A DNA stretch of 64,000 nucleotides from Rhodothermus sp. (GCA_030950375.1 JAUZRN010000019.1:94700-158699); one strand, 5' to 3'; positions 18,013 through 27,583 are shown, counted from the stretch's first letter. The notes: generated from the letters alone by a model not told the origin. Translations and numbers: made by a program.

Positions 18013-19470
18013 ATGCATCAACCTCAGGAAAAATATCGCATCACAATTGCTTACGGCGACGGCATCGGTCCGGAAATCATGCGCGCCACGCTGGCCGTGC
18101 TTGAAGCCGCTGGAGCCCCGCTGGAATACGACGTGATTGAAATCGGCGAAAAAGTCTATCGGAAGGGCGTCACCTCTGGTATCCCGGACGAGGCCTGGAG
18201 CGTTCTGCGCCGCAATCGAATTTTTTTGAAAGCGCCGATCACCACGCCCCAGGGAGGTGGCTATAAAAGTCTGAATGTAACAATCCGCAAGGCCCTGGGC
18301 CTGTTTGCCAATATTCGTCCTACCAAATCCCTTCACCCATACGTCGAGACGCCTTACCCGGATATCGACCTGGTGATCGTCCGTGAAAACGAAGAAGACC
18401 TGTATGCGGCGATTGAACATCGCCAGACGACCGAGGTCGTGCAGGCCCTCAAGCTGGTCACCCGGCCGGGTAGCGAAGGCATCATTCGCTACGCTTTCGA
18501 ATACGCCCGGGCTTATGGCCGTCGCAAGGTCACCTGTATGTCAAAGGACAACATCCTCAAGATGACCGACGGCCTGTTCCACAGGATCTTCGACGAGATC
18601 GCCGCCGAATATCCGGACATTGAAGCTGAGCATCGCATCATCGATATCGGTGCTGCGCTGGTGGCGGCCCGTCCGGAAACGCTCGATGTAATCGTCACCC
18701 TGAACCTTTACGGAGATATCCTGTCGGATATTGCCGCGCAGGTGGCTGGTTCGGTAGGGCTGGGTGGTTCGGCTAACGTAGGCACACACGCTGCTATGTT
18801 TGAGGCCATTCATGGATCAGCGCCCGACATAGCGGGCAAGGACATCGCCAACCCGTCGGGTCTACTCAATGCTGCTGTCATGATGCTCGTCCACCTGGGA
18901 CTGGCCGATGTTGCTGCCCGTATTGAAAACGCCTGGCTACGTACGATTGAGGATGGCATACACACAGCCGACATTTATCGCCCCGGTAAGAGCAAGCAGA
19001 AGGTAGGCACCCAGGCTTTTGCCGAGGCAATCATTGCCCGGCTGGGCCAGCAACCCCAGCATTTGAAGCCCGTGCATTTCCGCAAGCCAGGCGTCACTGT
19101 GGCGATTCGTCCCACTCCACGCCAGCCCAAACAGCTGGTGGGCGTAGATGTGTTTATCGACTGGGACGAGGACGGACGCGATCCGAACGTGCTGGGCCGC
19201 AAACTGGAGGCCCTGACCGGCGAGGCCTTCCGCCTACGCGTGATTACCAATCGGGGCGTCAAGGTCTATCCCGGCGGCCTGCCCGAAACGTTCTGCACAG
19301 ACCACTGGCGCTGTCGTTTCGTTGCGGCCAAGGAAACGGGCACCGTAACGCCTACCCAGGTGCTGGAGCTGCTCCGCCGCATTCATGAAGCTGGATTGAC
19401 GTTCATTAAAACCGAACATCTCTACATGTTCGATGGCCAGCTCGGCTACTCCCTTGCTCAGGCAGAGTAG
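18013..19470 (+). CDS. icd: NADP-type isocitrate dehydrogenase, Thermus-like long form
   Basis: 485 residues. Family motifs are clear: ITIAYGDGIGPEIM, substrate-loop NVTIRKALGLFANIRP, IVRENEEDLYAAIEHRQ, and the metal- and substrate-binding signature NLYGDILSDIAAQVAGSVGLGGSANVG (in pieces) followed by AMFEAIHGSAPDIAGKDIANPSG. About 140 residues after the catalytic core form a C-terminal domain (VGVDVFIDWDEDGRDPNVLG to EHLYMFDGQLGYS), as in the long Thermus thermophilus enzyme. It makes 2-oxoglutarate in the TCA cycle. The long form and HGSAPD context favour isocitrate over 3-isopropylmalate; NADP preference is inferred from Thermus. An inverted repeat lies in its leader and a terminator follows. 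Confidence 0.93.
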   Translation: MHQPQEKYRITIAYGDGIGPEIMRATLAVLEAAGAPLEYDVIEIGEKVYRKGVTSGIPDEAWSVLRRNRIFLKAPITTPQGGGYKSLNVTIRKALGLFANIRPTKSLHPYVETPYPDIDLVIVRENEEDLYAAIEHRQTTEVVQALKLVTRPGSEGIIRYAFEYARAYGRRKVTCMSKDNILKMTDGLFHRIFDEIAAEYPDIEAEHRIIDIGAALVAARPETLDVIVTLNLYGDILSDIAAQVAGSVGLGGSANVGTHAAMFEAIHGSAPDIAGKDIANPSGLLNAAVMMLVHLGLADVAARIENAWLRTIEDGIHTADIYRPGKSKQKVGTQAFAEAIIARLGQQPQHLKPVHFRKPGVTVAIRPTPRQPKQLVGVDVFIDWDEDGRDPNVLGRKLEALTGEAFRLRVITNRGVKVYPGGLPETFCTDHWRCRFVAAKETGTVTPTQVLELLRRIHEAGLTFIKTEHLYMFDGQLGYSLAQAE

Positions 19471-19511
19471 TCAATTACCCCGCATACCTTGCATCTGCTC
19501 GAACTGCGACG

Positions 19512-19563
19512 TCCCGGACCCACACCTATGCTCCAGCGTACACTCTGGGTCCGGGATTTTTTT
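19512..19563 (+). terminator. icd terminator
   Basis: An 11-bp perfect stem (TCCCGGACCCA at 19512-19522 with TGGGTCCGGGA at 19546-19556) has a 23-base loop and a run of seven T. It lies between icd and dnaG and shows that the dnaG start must be downstream, at 19588. Confidence 0.88.
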
Positions 19564-19587
19564 CTTTTGCGCTACTGCCCCACAATC

Positions 19588-21447
19588 ATGCGTATCCCGG
19601 AGGAAACCATCGAAGCCATCCGGGCGGCCGTCGATATCGTCGAGGTCGTGGGAGAGTACGTATCGCTGCGACGTCGCGGCGCCAACTGGTTCGGGCTCTG
19701 TCCGTTTCACGAAGAAAAGACGCCATCTTTCAGCGTCAATCCTCGCCTGGGCATTTTCAAGTGCTTTGGCTGCGGCGTCGGAGGGGACGTGTTTGCCTTC
19801 ATTCAGCAGATCGAAGGGGTGAACTTTGCAGAGGCGGTACACATGCTGGCCGAGCGGGCGGGCATTCCGATTGCTGAAAGGGAAGCCGAAGCCGACGATC
19901 CAAGGCCGGCCCTTTACCACGCCCTGCGCTTCGCCGCTCGTTTCTACTTTGAGCAGTTAAGCCATCCTGAAACGGGTCGAGCGGCCCGTGCCTATCTGAA
20001 GCATCGGGGCATTCAGCCGGAATCCGTCCGCTACTTCGGCCTGGGGTACGCGCCCGATGCCTGGGATGCTCTGCTGCAGGCAGCCACCGCGGCCGGTCTC
20101 CGTCCCGACGTACTCGAACAGGCGGGACTGGTGCTTCCCCGCCGGGAGCGTGGAGGCTACTACGACCGCTTCCGTCACCGACTCATGTTTCCCATCTTCT
20201 CGCACACAGGCCGCGTGGTTGGCTTTGGCGGGCGCCTCCTGGCGTCCAATGCGGAACAACCCAAGTACATCAACACCCCGGAAACCCCGGTCTACCATAA
20301 AGGGCGCATTCTCTACGGCCTGTATCAAGCACGTCAGGCACTTCGAGACCGGGGCGAAGCCATTCTGGTTGAAGGCTACACCGATGTCATTACGCTGCAC
20401 CAGGCCGGCATCACGCACGTGGTAGCCACCGGCGGTACAGCGCTCACGCCCGACCAGGTGCGTCTACTGGCACGCTATGTGCGCCGTGTGGTATTGCTCT
20501 ACGATGCCGATACAGCCGGCCAGCAGGCCACCCTGCGCAGCATTGAGCTGTTTCTCGAGCGGGGGTTGAGCGTTTATGTCGTCCCCCTGCCGCCAGGCGA
20601 GGATCCCGACTCGTTCGTGCGCGCACAGGGTGCGCGTGCCTTTCAGGTGTACCTGCAACGCCACCGCCACGATTTCGTCACGTTCTATTATGAGTGGGCC
20701 CGGCAGCTGGGCCAGCTCGACACTCCCGAAGATGAAGCCGAGGTAGCTCGCACGATCATAAAAGCTATCGGGCGCCTCCCCGATCCGCTACTGCGCGAGC
20801 CATACGTGCGCCGCGCGGCCGAGCTGCTTCGCATCGAGCCAGTACGCCTCCTGGAGATTCTGGAAGCCCAGACGAGCTCGCCTGCCCCCACCAAACTCTC
20901 GACTCCCCCGGCTCGCCCCACCCCTCCACCAACCACATCCACGTGGCATGAAGCCGAGCGCCTGCTCGTGCGCCTGATGCTGGAAGAAGGCAAAGCCATG
21001 GTTGGCTTCGTCCTGGGCCATATGGCCCTGGAAGAATTCACCGAAGGACCTCCACGTCAACTGATCGCCCGCCTGCTTGAGCAGTATGAGGAAGGTACCA
21101 TCAATGCACAACCCTTCCTGGAGGGCCACTACGGTCCAGATTTGCAACGCCTGACCATCGAGGCCCTTATGGAGCCCTACGAACCCTCCCAGAACTGGGA
21201 GCGCAAAGGCATTGCGGTTCCCCGCCTGCGCGACCGGGCCTACGAAGCAGCTGTTGATGCTATGATGCGCCTTAAACTTCAGCGCATTGACGAACTCATT
21301 CACCAGCTCAAAAAAGAACAGCTACACGCTCGCCACAATGAAACGCGCCTTCGGGAAATCATGACCCGTCTGAACCATATCCTGCAGCTGCGTCGCCAGA
21401 TCGAACGCCGCACTTTCCTCAATCCAGAGCTCCTGCCAGACTCCTGA
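19588..21447 (+). CDS. dnaG: DNA primase
   Basis: 619 residues from ATG 19588; an earlier in-frame ATG at 19489 would run through the icd terminator and is rejected. The CHC2 zinc finger is C38, H41, C59, C62 (LCPFHEEKTPSF to FKCFGCG). The TOPRIM catalytic domain has ILVEGYTDVI and LLYDADTAGQ. The C-terminal helical region (from about 430, after a Pro/Thr-rich linker) would bind the replicative helicase DnaB. The enzyme makes RNA primers for Okazaki fragments. rpsU and rpoD, its classical neighbours, are absent, so the gene stands alone here. Confidence 0.98.
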   Translation: MRIPEETIEAIRAAVDIVEVVGEYVSLRRRGANWFGLCPFHEEKTPSFSVNPRLGIFKCFGCGVGGDVFAFIQQIEGVNFAEAVHMLAERAGIPIAEREAEADDPRPALYHALRFAARFYFEQLSHPETGRAARAYLKHRGIQPESVRYFGLGYAPDAWDALLQAATAAGLRPDVLEQAGLVLPRRERGGYYDRFRHRLMFPIFSHTGRVVGFGGRLLASNAEQPKYINTPETPVYHKGRILYGLYQARQALRDRGEAILVEGYTDVITLHQAGITHVVATGGTALTPDQVRLLARYVRRVVLLYDADTAGQQATLRSIELFLERGLSVYVVPLPPGEDPDSFVRAQGARAFQVYLQRHRHDFVTFYYEWARQLGQLDTPEDEAEVARTIIKAIGRLPDPLLREPYVRRAAELLRIEPVRLLEILEAQTSSPAPTKLSTPPARPTPPPTTSTWHEAERLLVRLMLEEGKAMVGFVLGHMALEEFTEGPPRQLIARLLEQYEEGTINAQPFLEGHYGPDLQRLTIEALMEPYEPSQNWERKGIAVPRLRDRAYEAAVDAMMRLKLQRIDELIHQLKKEQLHARHNETRLREIMTRLNHILQLRRQIERRTFLNPELLPDS

Positions 21448-21602
21448 TCGGTGCGTCAGAAGCGTATCAGGCTTTTTCCTTTCCTACTTAGCCTCTGATC
21501 GACGGTTCTTGCACCTTTAAGTCGCAATGTTCAGCAGCTGTTTGCAATCCATCTTTTCTGCAAACGGCTCATTGCGTCGACAACTTCAATCGCAGTCAGG
21601 TC

Positions 21603-24146
21603 ATGAGACGCGTACTACTCCTGACGGTAGGCTGGTTTTTCCTACTGCAACCAGCGGCGCAGGCCCAGAACGCCTGGATCAACGAATTCCACTATGACAA
21701 TGCTGGCGCCGACGCCAACGAATTTGTCGAGATTGTTATCGAAAATGCCTTTGCATTCTCGCTGGATGACTTCACCCTGGTACTCTACAATGGCAACGGC
21801 GGTGCCCCCTACAGCACGCATACGCTGGGCACGTTTACGGAAGGAGCAACAGTCGGCAACTATACTTTCTTTTACAAATACATTGCTGGTATTCAGAATG
21901 GCGCACCCGACGGATTGGCGCTCTGCTACCAGGGTAACCCGATTCAGTTGCTCAGCTATGAAGGTGTCCTTACAGCCAACGGAGGCTGTGCCGATGGCAT
22001 CCTCTCCACCGACATCGGTGTGGCCGAAAGTGGTACGACAGGCGCCACGGAGTCGCTTCAGTTAACCGGTTCAGGTTCTGACTACGCAGACTTTAGTTGG
22101 ACCGGTCCTGCAGCTGCTTCTCCAGGCATGCCTAACGCGGGCCAGACGATGCTCAGTCGGCCGGTGGTGAATATTAACAAAGGTACGAGCTATAATACCC
22201 TGCAGGAGGCCATCGACGATGCCGATCCGTATGATCAGCTTGAGCTGCAACCCGGCACTTACCCGGAAACCATCACGATCGACAAATCCCTATCGGTGGT
22301 GGGCGCTTCTACTGGACTTCCCAAGCGGAGTACACGCCGGACGCACCCGCACCGCACGCAAAGCATTGGTTGTACGCTCCCCGTCATCATTGATGCTACA
22401 GGTTTCCCTATTGGGATCAACATTGCCGCAAATGACGTGTACCTGTCCGGTTTCTGCATTACCGGAGCCACCAATGCCAACCTGTATATCAATGCCATTA
22501 TTTCTAATCTCACACTGGCTCAGATCGAATCTGTCAACACAGGACCCTATGGTTACGGCTTCGACATTCACAACAATGCCGAAGTCGATGGACTGAATAT
22601 TTCAGAGTCCTATTTTGCCGGACATTTTATCGGCATGCGCGTTCGAGGCTCGCTCTTTGGGGCCGAAATCAACGCCAGCACTTTCGAACAAAACCAACAC
22701 AGTGGCCTGTACACCACACATGGCAATGACACCACAGGAAGCACTTTCGTGGAACACCTGAATATCTTGGATACTCAGTTTGCCGATAACCCCTGTAAAG
22801 CCATTTATGCTGAGAAACTTGCCCATACGCTTTTTATGAACGTGACGGTTGAGAACAGCGGCACCTCTCAGACCCCAGACTGTTTGTATCCCGAAGCCGT
22901 TGATCTTAACCTGAAATATGGTTCCTATGAGAATCTCCGGTTTGACAACTTACATGTCACCGGCTCCATTGGCGAGGGATTGCACATCAAGGGTCGTGCA
23001 GACTACGGCAATGCTTCGGTTGATAACGTGGTCATTGAAAATAGCTATTTTGCTGACAACAGTATCGGTGTCGCCATCGGGGGTAACGTGGGTGTGGGGG
23101 AAGGATTGACGTTGCGCGCCAGCGCTATTGTAAACAACGGCAATGAACCGGATCGCTACATCTATAAAGACAGCACAGCAGTCAGCTACGCTACGCGGGG
23201 TGGTGTGTTGCTCTATAACATCCCTGACAATGCATGGATCAGTCTCACCTACAACTGCATCGTTAACAACGGGACGACCGAATACAATGGTACTTACGGC
23301 TTTGGGCTGGCCAATGCCGGAGACGCCACGGTGGATGCCGTAAACGTCTGGTGGGGACAGGCCACAGGCCCTGTATTTTTCACCGGCACTTTTACGGAAG
23401 GGAACTATGTCTTTGAAGGTGCCGACGTCGTTACAGATCCGTTTGCCACAGCACCCCATGCCGACATTGAGGGTTGTGGCGGTCTGACAGGTACCTGTAC
23501 GCTGGCTACGCTGGGCACGCTCCAGGTACTGAATCCGAGCACAGGGCGAGCGCAGATCCTGGGCACTGACGGCATCCAGATCGTTCAGAACAGTCCTACC
23601 CAGCCGAATGTCAACCTGGAGCTTGTCAATGTCACAGACGGCGACGGCAACCCGGTCTTCACCGAAATCGCGCCAGGTGTCTGGGAATACACGGGCGGGG
23701 GATCTCCGCCGACCGAAGCCTGGGCCTATTACCAGCGGCTCGATACGAGCGACCCCAACAATCAGTTTTTCCTGCAGGTGTCTACGGTCTGTCCTTCCGA
23801 GCCGGACGGCACCCTGGAGGCCCACCTCGATCCAAACTTTAGCTTTGGAGAGGCTCTGCCTGCCACCTTTGCTGTCCGGTCAGCTGCGCCCAATCCGTTC
23901 TATACACGCACAACACTGGTTATCGAGCTACCGCAGCCAGCCCACGTCATGGTCCGTATATTCGATCTGCTGGGCCGCGAGGTGGCCCTCCTCACCAATC
24001 GCTCCATGCGAGCCGGTACCCACCAGATCGTATGGGAACCCGGACGCAGTGGGCTTTCTGGCGGTACCTATCTTCTGCAGCTGATTGTCCGAGAAAATAC
24101 CGGCAGACATCACCGGCATACGCAACTACTGACCTTCATTCACTGA
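21603..24146 (+). CDS. Secreted beta-helix protein with a type IX secretion-like C-terminal domain
   Basis: 847 residues. A signal peptide (RRVLLLTVGWFFLL, cleavage after AQA) leads into a lamin-tail-like domain (AWINEFHYDNAGADANEFVEIV, in pieces). From about 190 to 600 the protein has many short strand repeats with Asn, Gly and aromatic turns (for example LTLRASAIVNNG, VENSGTSQTPDC), typical of right-handed parallel beta-helix proteins such as NosD or pectate-lyase-like folds. The last 80 residues (SAAPNPFYTRTTLVIELP, VRIFDLLGREVALL, GTYLLQL) match the sorting domain of type IX secretion cargo. The substrate is unknown; extracellular polysaccharide or adhesion is plausible. A small peptide gene follows after 15 bases, with one terminator for both. 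Confidence 0.85.
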   Translation: MRRVLLLTVGWFFLLQPAAQAQNAWINEFHYDNAGADANEFVEIVIENAFAFSLDDFTLVLYNGNGGAPYSTHTLGTFTEGATVGNYTFFYKYIAGIQNGAPDGLALCYQGNPIQLLSYEGVLTANGGCADGILSTDIGVAESGTTGATESLQLTGSGSDYADFSWTGPAAASPGMPNAGQTMLSRPVVNINKGTSYNTLQEAIDDADPYDQLELQPGTYPETITIDKSLSVVGASTGLPKRSTRRTHPHRTQSIGCTLPVIIDATGFPIGINIAANDVYLSGFCITGATNANLYINAIISNLTLAQIESVNTGPYGYGFDIHNNAEVDGLNISESYFAGHFIGMRVRGSLFGAEINASTFEQNQHSGLYTTHGNDTTGSTFVEHLNILDTQFADNPCKAIYAEKLAHTLFMNVTVENSGTSQTPDCLYPEAVDLNLKYGSYENLRFDNLHVTGSIGEGLHIKGRADYGNASVDNVVIENSYFADNSIGVAIGGNVGVGEGLTLRASAIVNNGNEPDRYIYKDSTAVSYATRGGVLLYNIPDNAWISLTYNCIVNNGTTEYNGTYGFGLANAGDATVDAVNVWWGQATGPVFFTGTFTEGNYVFEGADVVTDPFATAPHADIEGCGGLTGTCTLATLGTLQVLNPSTGRAQILGTDGIQIVQNSPTQPNVNLELVNVTDGDGNPVFTEIAPGVWEYTGGGSPPTEAWAYYQRLDTSDPNNQFFLQVSTVCPSEPDGTLEAHLDPNFSFGEALPATFAVRSAAPNPFYTRTTLVIELPQPAHVMVRIFDLLGREVALLTNRSMRAGTHQIVWEPGRSGLSGGTYLLQLIVRENTGRHHRHTQLLTFIH

Positions 24147-24161
24147 AACTGACGTGTAGCT

Positions 24162-24311
24162 ATGCGTACCAACACCACGACCCAGAAGGCATCCGCCTCC
24201 ACCACCCACCAGACGCCTGCTACGGAGAGGCGGCGCCCCTTTGAGCCGCCGCGCCTGGAATATCAGGGGCGTCTGACTGAGCAGACAACAGGCGTTTTCT
24301 CGTTCTCATAG
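24162..24311 (+). CDS. Small peptide (49 aa) with a lasso-peptide-leader-like sequence
   Basis: An ATG to TAG frame of 49 codons. Its C-terminal part, FEPPRLEYQGRLTEQTTG, fits the recognition pattern of lasso-peptide leaders position by position: aromatic-x2-P, P-x-L, L-x3-G, G-x5-T, then T-x-G, where the Gly would be residue 1 of the core. Only six residues follow (GVFSFS) and none is Asp or Glu, so no lasso ring can form from this frame. No precursor-binding protein, leader peptidase or asparagine-synthetase-like cyclase lies in the window. The gene starts 15 bases after the secreted beta-helix gene, has no clear Shine-Dalgarno, and is followed by a terminator. It could be a decayed precursor or a member of the truncated-core leader-like families. 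Being a real gene is likely but not certain. Confidence 0.55.
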   Translation: MRTNTTTQKASASTTHQTPATERRRPFEPPRLEYQGRLTEQTTGVFSFS

Positions 24312-24338
24312 CTCCCCTCAGCCGACCGGATGGATGAG

Positions 24339-24378
24339 CCACCCACGGGCGGGCCGTTAAGACGCTCGTGGGTGGTTT
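24339..24378 (+). terminator. Terminator after the small peptide gene
   Basis: CCACCCACG at 24339-24347 pairs perfectly with CGTGGGTGG at 24367-24375, followed by TTT. It closes the transcript of the beta-helix protein and the small peptide. The T run is short. Confidence 0.7.
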
Positions 24379-25013
24379 CTACCGGCGTCTACGAATGGCT
24401 TGCGTTCCGATCTGTCGTCCATCCCGGCTGTAAAAAGTCCCCAGGAACTACTCTGTTGTTTCGGGTCAGCAAATCTTGAGGAGCTGTGGCACTACGCATT
24501 GATCCTGCACAACCTGGCTTCGTCTCCCTACATGGCACACAGCTGTCGAACATCAGCGCCGCCTTTATCCAGAAGTCTTCCGCTTCCCTTTGAACAAACG
24601 GTTGGAAAGGCATTCCTTCGACTGTTAGCGTCGACAGTCTGAGCTCAATCCTTTACAGCAGGGCTCCTTAGCTTGCTTCTATAAGGAGATCGGTCTGGAG
24701 TGCATCTGTCCACTATCGGGGCAGCCTTTGCTTGGATCCCTCCTATGCGGGGGGATCTTCCCCGATCCGTACTGAGGTGCACGCCGTCTTCCGGGCAGAC
24801 AAACTATCACAGCCTTTCACGTTCGTTCCCCGGTCAGGGGACGCCTGGAACATACAAAAAAACACCTGCCTTATTCGAAGGCGTACCGTTTAACAGTGTA
24901 CGTCTCCCCCTTCTCAAAGCTGTCAACATTTCGACACGATCTACCGATTACTTCAAGACCGCTGTCCACCGAGGGCTTTACGGCTCACGTTTCCGACCGC
25001 GGGGCCGACGCGA
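24379..25013. other. 635-bp stretch without a recognisable gene
   Basis: No frame here shows a family motif or coding-like pattern on either strand. A plus-strand frame from 24700 runs 200 bases into gpmI antisense and looks accidental. The only structure seen is a short hairpin with a T run on the minus strand at 24856-24882. Confidence 0.6.
24856..24882 (-). terminator. Weak candidate terminator downstream of gpmI
   Basis: On the minus strand a 5-bp stem (GCCTT/AAGGC, loop CGAAT) is followed within five bases by seven T. It lies about 130 bases beyond the gpmI stop. The stem is short, so this is tentative. Confidence 0.3.
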
Positions 25014-26552
25014 TCAGATCAGTACCTCACCGGTCATCTCAGGCGGAATCTCCTCACCCAGCATATGCAGGATAGTAGGCGCCACATCACCCAGCTTACC
25101 CTCTTTGATCGGTCCGTCAAAGCCCGGTTTGATGATCAGGTGGGGCACAAGCGCCGTTGTATGGGCTGTATGCGGTGATCCGTCGGGATTTTTCATGCGG
25201 TCGGCGTTGCCATGATCGGCCAGCACCGTTACCGTATAGCCATGCTGAAGCGCTGCTTCAATAACCACCTTGGTGGCGGCATCAACCGCTTCGATCGCCC
25301 TGACGGCGGCCTCAAAAACGCCCGTATGTCCCACCATGTCAGGATTGGCGAAGTTCAGTACGATCAGGTTGTAGCACTCCTTTTCAATGGCTTCGGCACA
25401 GCGCCGGGCCACTTCGGGCGCACTCATTTCGGGCTTCAGATCATAGGTAGGCACCTTGGGCGAAGGTACCAGGATGCGATCCTCTCCTTCGAAAGGCTCT
25501 TCGCGTCCACCACTGAAGAAATACGTGACGTGTGCGTATTTTTCAGTTTCGGCGATTCGCAACTGGCGCCCGCCCAGCGCAGCAATCACCTCACCAAGCG
25601 TCATGCGCAGATTGACCTTCCCGAAAGCAATCGGCAGCTCGAAGGTCTCGTCGTACGGTGTAAAGGTTACAAACAGCAGATCCAGTCGCCTGCCTCGGTC
25701 GAAATCCTCAAAATCCGGCTCGGTAAAGGCACGAGTGAGCTGGCGAGCACGATCAGCGCGGAAGTTGTAAAAAATCACAGCATCGCCATCGGCTATGCGC
25801 GTTGGATAGCCGTCGCCGTAATCAATCCGACGTGGTTTGACGAATTCGTCGGTTACCCCTTCAGCATAGCTGGCCTCCAGCGCCTTCACGGGATTGTCGA
25901 ACACCTCGCCCTCTCCATAAACCAGCAGGCGATAGGCCTTTTCGGTGCGATCCCAGCGTCTATCGCGGTCCATAGCATAGTAGCGCCCCACGATCGAAAC
26001 GATACGCCCGACTCCGATTTCCTGTGCTTTCTCCAGAAACTGGCGTACATAGGTAACGCCTGCTTTCGGATCGGTATCGCGGCCGTCGGTGAAGGCATGC
26101 ACACATACCTGCTCAGGCCGCAATCCTTCACGCCGGGCCAGCTCCAGCAGCGCAAACAGGTGGTTCAAGCTGGCATGAACACCGCCATCGGAGAAGCATC
26201 CCATCAGATGCAAACGTGTGTTATGCTTCCGGGCGTGACGGGCCGCCCGTACCAGCACTTCGTTTGTAAAAAACGTGCCCTCTTCAATCTCTTTATCAAT
26301 ACGGGTAATCTCCTGATAGACAACCCGTCCGGCTCCCAGGTTAAGATGGCCCACTTCGGAGTTGCCCATCTGGCCTTCGGGCAATCCCACAGCCAGCCCT
26401 GATGCCTTCAAGGTAGCATGCGGATACGTGGCAAACAGATGATCCAGAAAAGGCTTATGGGCATGATCGATCGCGCTGACCGACGGATCCTCGGCTATGC
26501 CGTATCCATCCAGAATAACCAGGAGGTGACGTTTTTTCGGATCCATGAGCAT
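25014..26552 (-). CDS. gpmI: 2,3-bisphosphoglycerate-independent phosphoglycerate mutase
   Basis: 512 residues (or 510 from the ATG at 26546). The alkaline-phosphatase-superfamily metal site opens with VILDGYGI; the catalytic Ser lies in GQMGNSEVGHLNLGAGR; further ligands are in HAFTDGRDTDPKAG, NFANPDMVGHTG and VTVLADHGNADRM. The enzyme interconverts 3- and 2-phosphoglycerate using two manganese ions. Length and motif order are standard. It follows the endonuclease III gene by about 40 bases on the same strand and is probably in the same transcript. No other glycolytic gene is near. Confidence 0.97.
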   Translation of the reverse strand: MLMDPKKRHLLVILDGYGIAEDPSVSAIDHAHKPFLDHLFATYPHATLKASGLAVGLPEGQMGNSEVGHLNLGAGRVVYQEITRIDKEIEEGTFFTNEVLVRAARHARKHNTRLHLMGCFSDGGVHASLNHLFALLELARREGLRPEQVCVHAFTDGRDTDPKAGVTYVRQFLEKAQEIGVGRIVSIVGRYYAMDRDRRWDRTEKAYRLLVYGEGEVFDNPVKALEASYAEGVTDEFVKPRRIDYGDGYPTRIADGDAVIFYNFRADRARQLTRAFTEPDFEDFDRGRRLDLLFVTFTPYDETFELPIAFGKVNLRMTLGEVIAALGGRQLRIAETEKYAHVTYFFSGGREEPFEGEDRILVPSPKVPTYDLKPEMSAPEVARRCAEAIEKECYNLIVLNFANPDMVGHTGVFEAAVRAIEAVDAATKVVIEAALQHGYTVTVLADHGNADRMKNPDGSPHTAHTTALVPHLIIKPGFDGPIKEGKLGDVAPTILHMLGEEIPPEMTGEVLI

Positions 26553-26594
26553 TAACCGGTTAGGTTCTACACAGCAGCGGGCTGACAGCCTGGC

Positions 26595-27437
26595 TTAACG
26601 CACGCGATAATCAGGCACGCGTTTCGTCGAACGGCCGGTTTTTGCATCAAATACATGCATCGAACCACATGTCGGACAGCTTACCTGCTCCAGTCCGTAG
26701 CGATCGGATTGATACACCGGTGTGTTGAAGTAGCTTCGGCACCGTTTACAAAAGTAGCGTCCCCGGCTCGGATCCAGCCCTTCAATGGGAGGCGGTAATC
26801 GCCGAAGTCGACGGTAATGGTCGCACAGGTCTGTGAGCACACACCGGGCACAGCGAGGATGGCGGGCCGTGCACGTATAACGACCGTGCAGAATAAGCAA
26901 GTGATGCGCCTCACTCCACTCACGTGCTGGAAGCTGACGCTTAAGCCGTTGCTCAACCTCACGAGGCGTACGTGCTCGACGCACCAGTCCGATTCGATGC
27001 GCCACGCGATACACGTGCGTATCGACAGGCAACGCCGCCATCCCAAAAGCTACCGACGCCACCACACGTGCCGTCTTGGGTCCTACACCTGGCAGCGTCT
27101 CAAGTGCCTTGAGGGAGGCCGGAATCTTTCCATCAAATTCATGGCAGATACGGCGGGCTGCTGCCACCAGATGCCGCGCTTTGCTATTTGGATACGAAAT
27201 AGATCGGATGTAAGGCAGCACGTCTTCTGGCTCAGCAGCTGCCAGCGCTTCCACCGTGGGAAAAGCCGCAAACAACGCTGGCGTCACCTGATTGACCCGC
27301 GCATCCGTGCACTGGGCCGAAAGCATGACAGCAACCAGCAGTTGATAGGGATTCTCGTGGCGTAGCTCGGTCTGCGGTCGGCTGATCACCTGCCGCAACC
27401 GCACCAGCACCTGTCGGGCTCGAGAAGCACGTGCCAC
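26595..27437 (-). CDS. nth: Endonuclease III (DNA glycosylase/AP lyase) with a C-terminal zinc ribbon
   Basis: 280 residues from GTG 27437, which gives the usual family opening (ARASRARQVLVRLRQ then NPYQLLVAVMLSAQCTD). The frame stays open to 27650, but that start would overlap the divergent neighbour by 67 bases. The helix-hairpin-helix ETLPGVGPKTARVV supplies catalytic K121, and D139 is in LPVDTHVYR. The [4Fe-4S] ligands are C189, C196, C199, C205 (C-x6-C-x2-C-x5-C). Beyond the usual end lies an extra 75-residue tail with CKRC (230, 233) and CPTC (254, 257), a zinc-ribbon pattern. The enzyme excises oxidised pyrimidines; the tail may add DNA or protein binding. Confidence 0.92.
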   Translation of the reverse strand: MARASRARQVLVRLRQVISRPQTELRHENPYQLLVAVMLSAQCTDARVNQVTPALFAAFPTVEALAAAEPEDVLPYIRSISYPNSKARHLVAAARRICHEFDGKIPASLKALETLPGVGPKTARVVASVAFGMAALPVDTHVYRVAHRIGLVRRARTPREVEQRLKRQLPAREWSEAHHLLILHGRYTCTARHPRCARCVLTDLCDHYRRLRRLPPPIEGLDPSRGRYFCKRCRSYFNTPVYQSDRYGLEQVSCPTCGSMHVFDAKTGRSTKRVPDYRVR

Positions 27438-27583
27438 AGTAGTTGCCAGACCGTCTCGTAAAATCGCCTCCAAGATAGCACGCCAGGCATCAAGTTCCTT
27501 TGAAAAAAGCGCTTTGGGCAGACGAACCCGTAGCCTCTGCTGTCGTTGGAGCCGCTGTACGCATGCATTGACGTAGTTCACCC

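Noticed and set aside
24700..25215. 171-codon plus-strand frame overlapping the 3' end of gpmI
   Set aside because: Ser/Pro/Arg-rich composition, 200 bases antisense to gpmI, and no motif.
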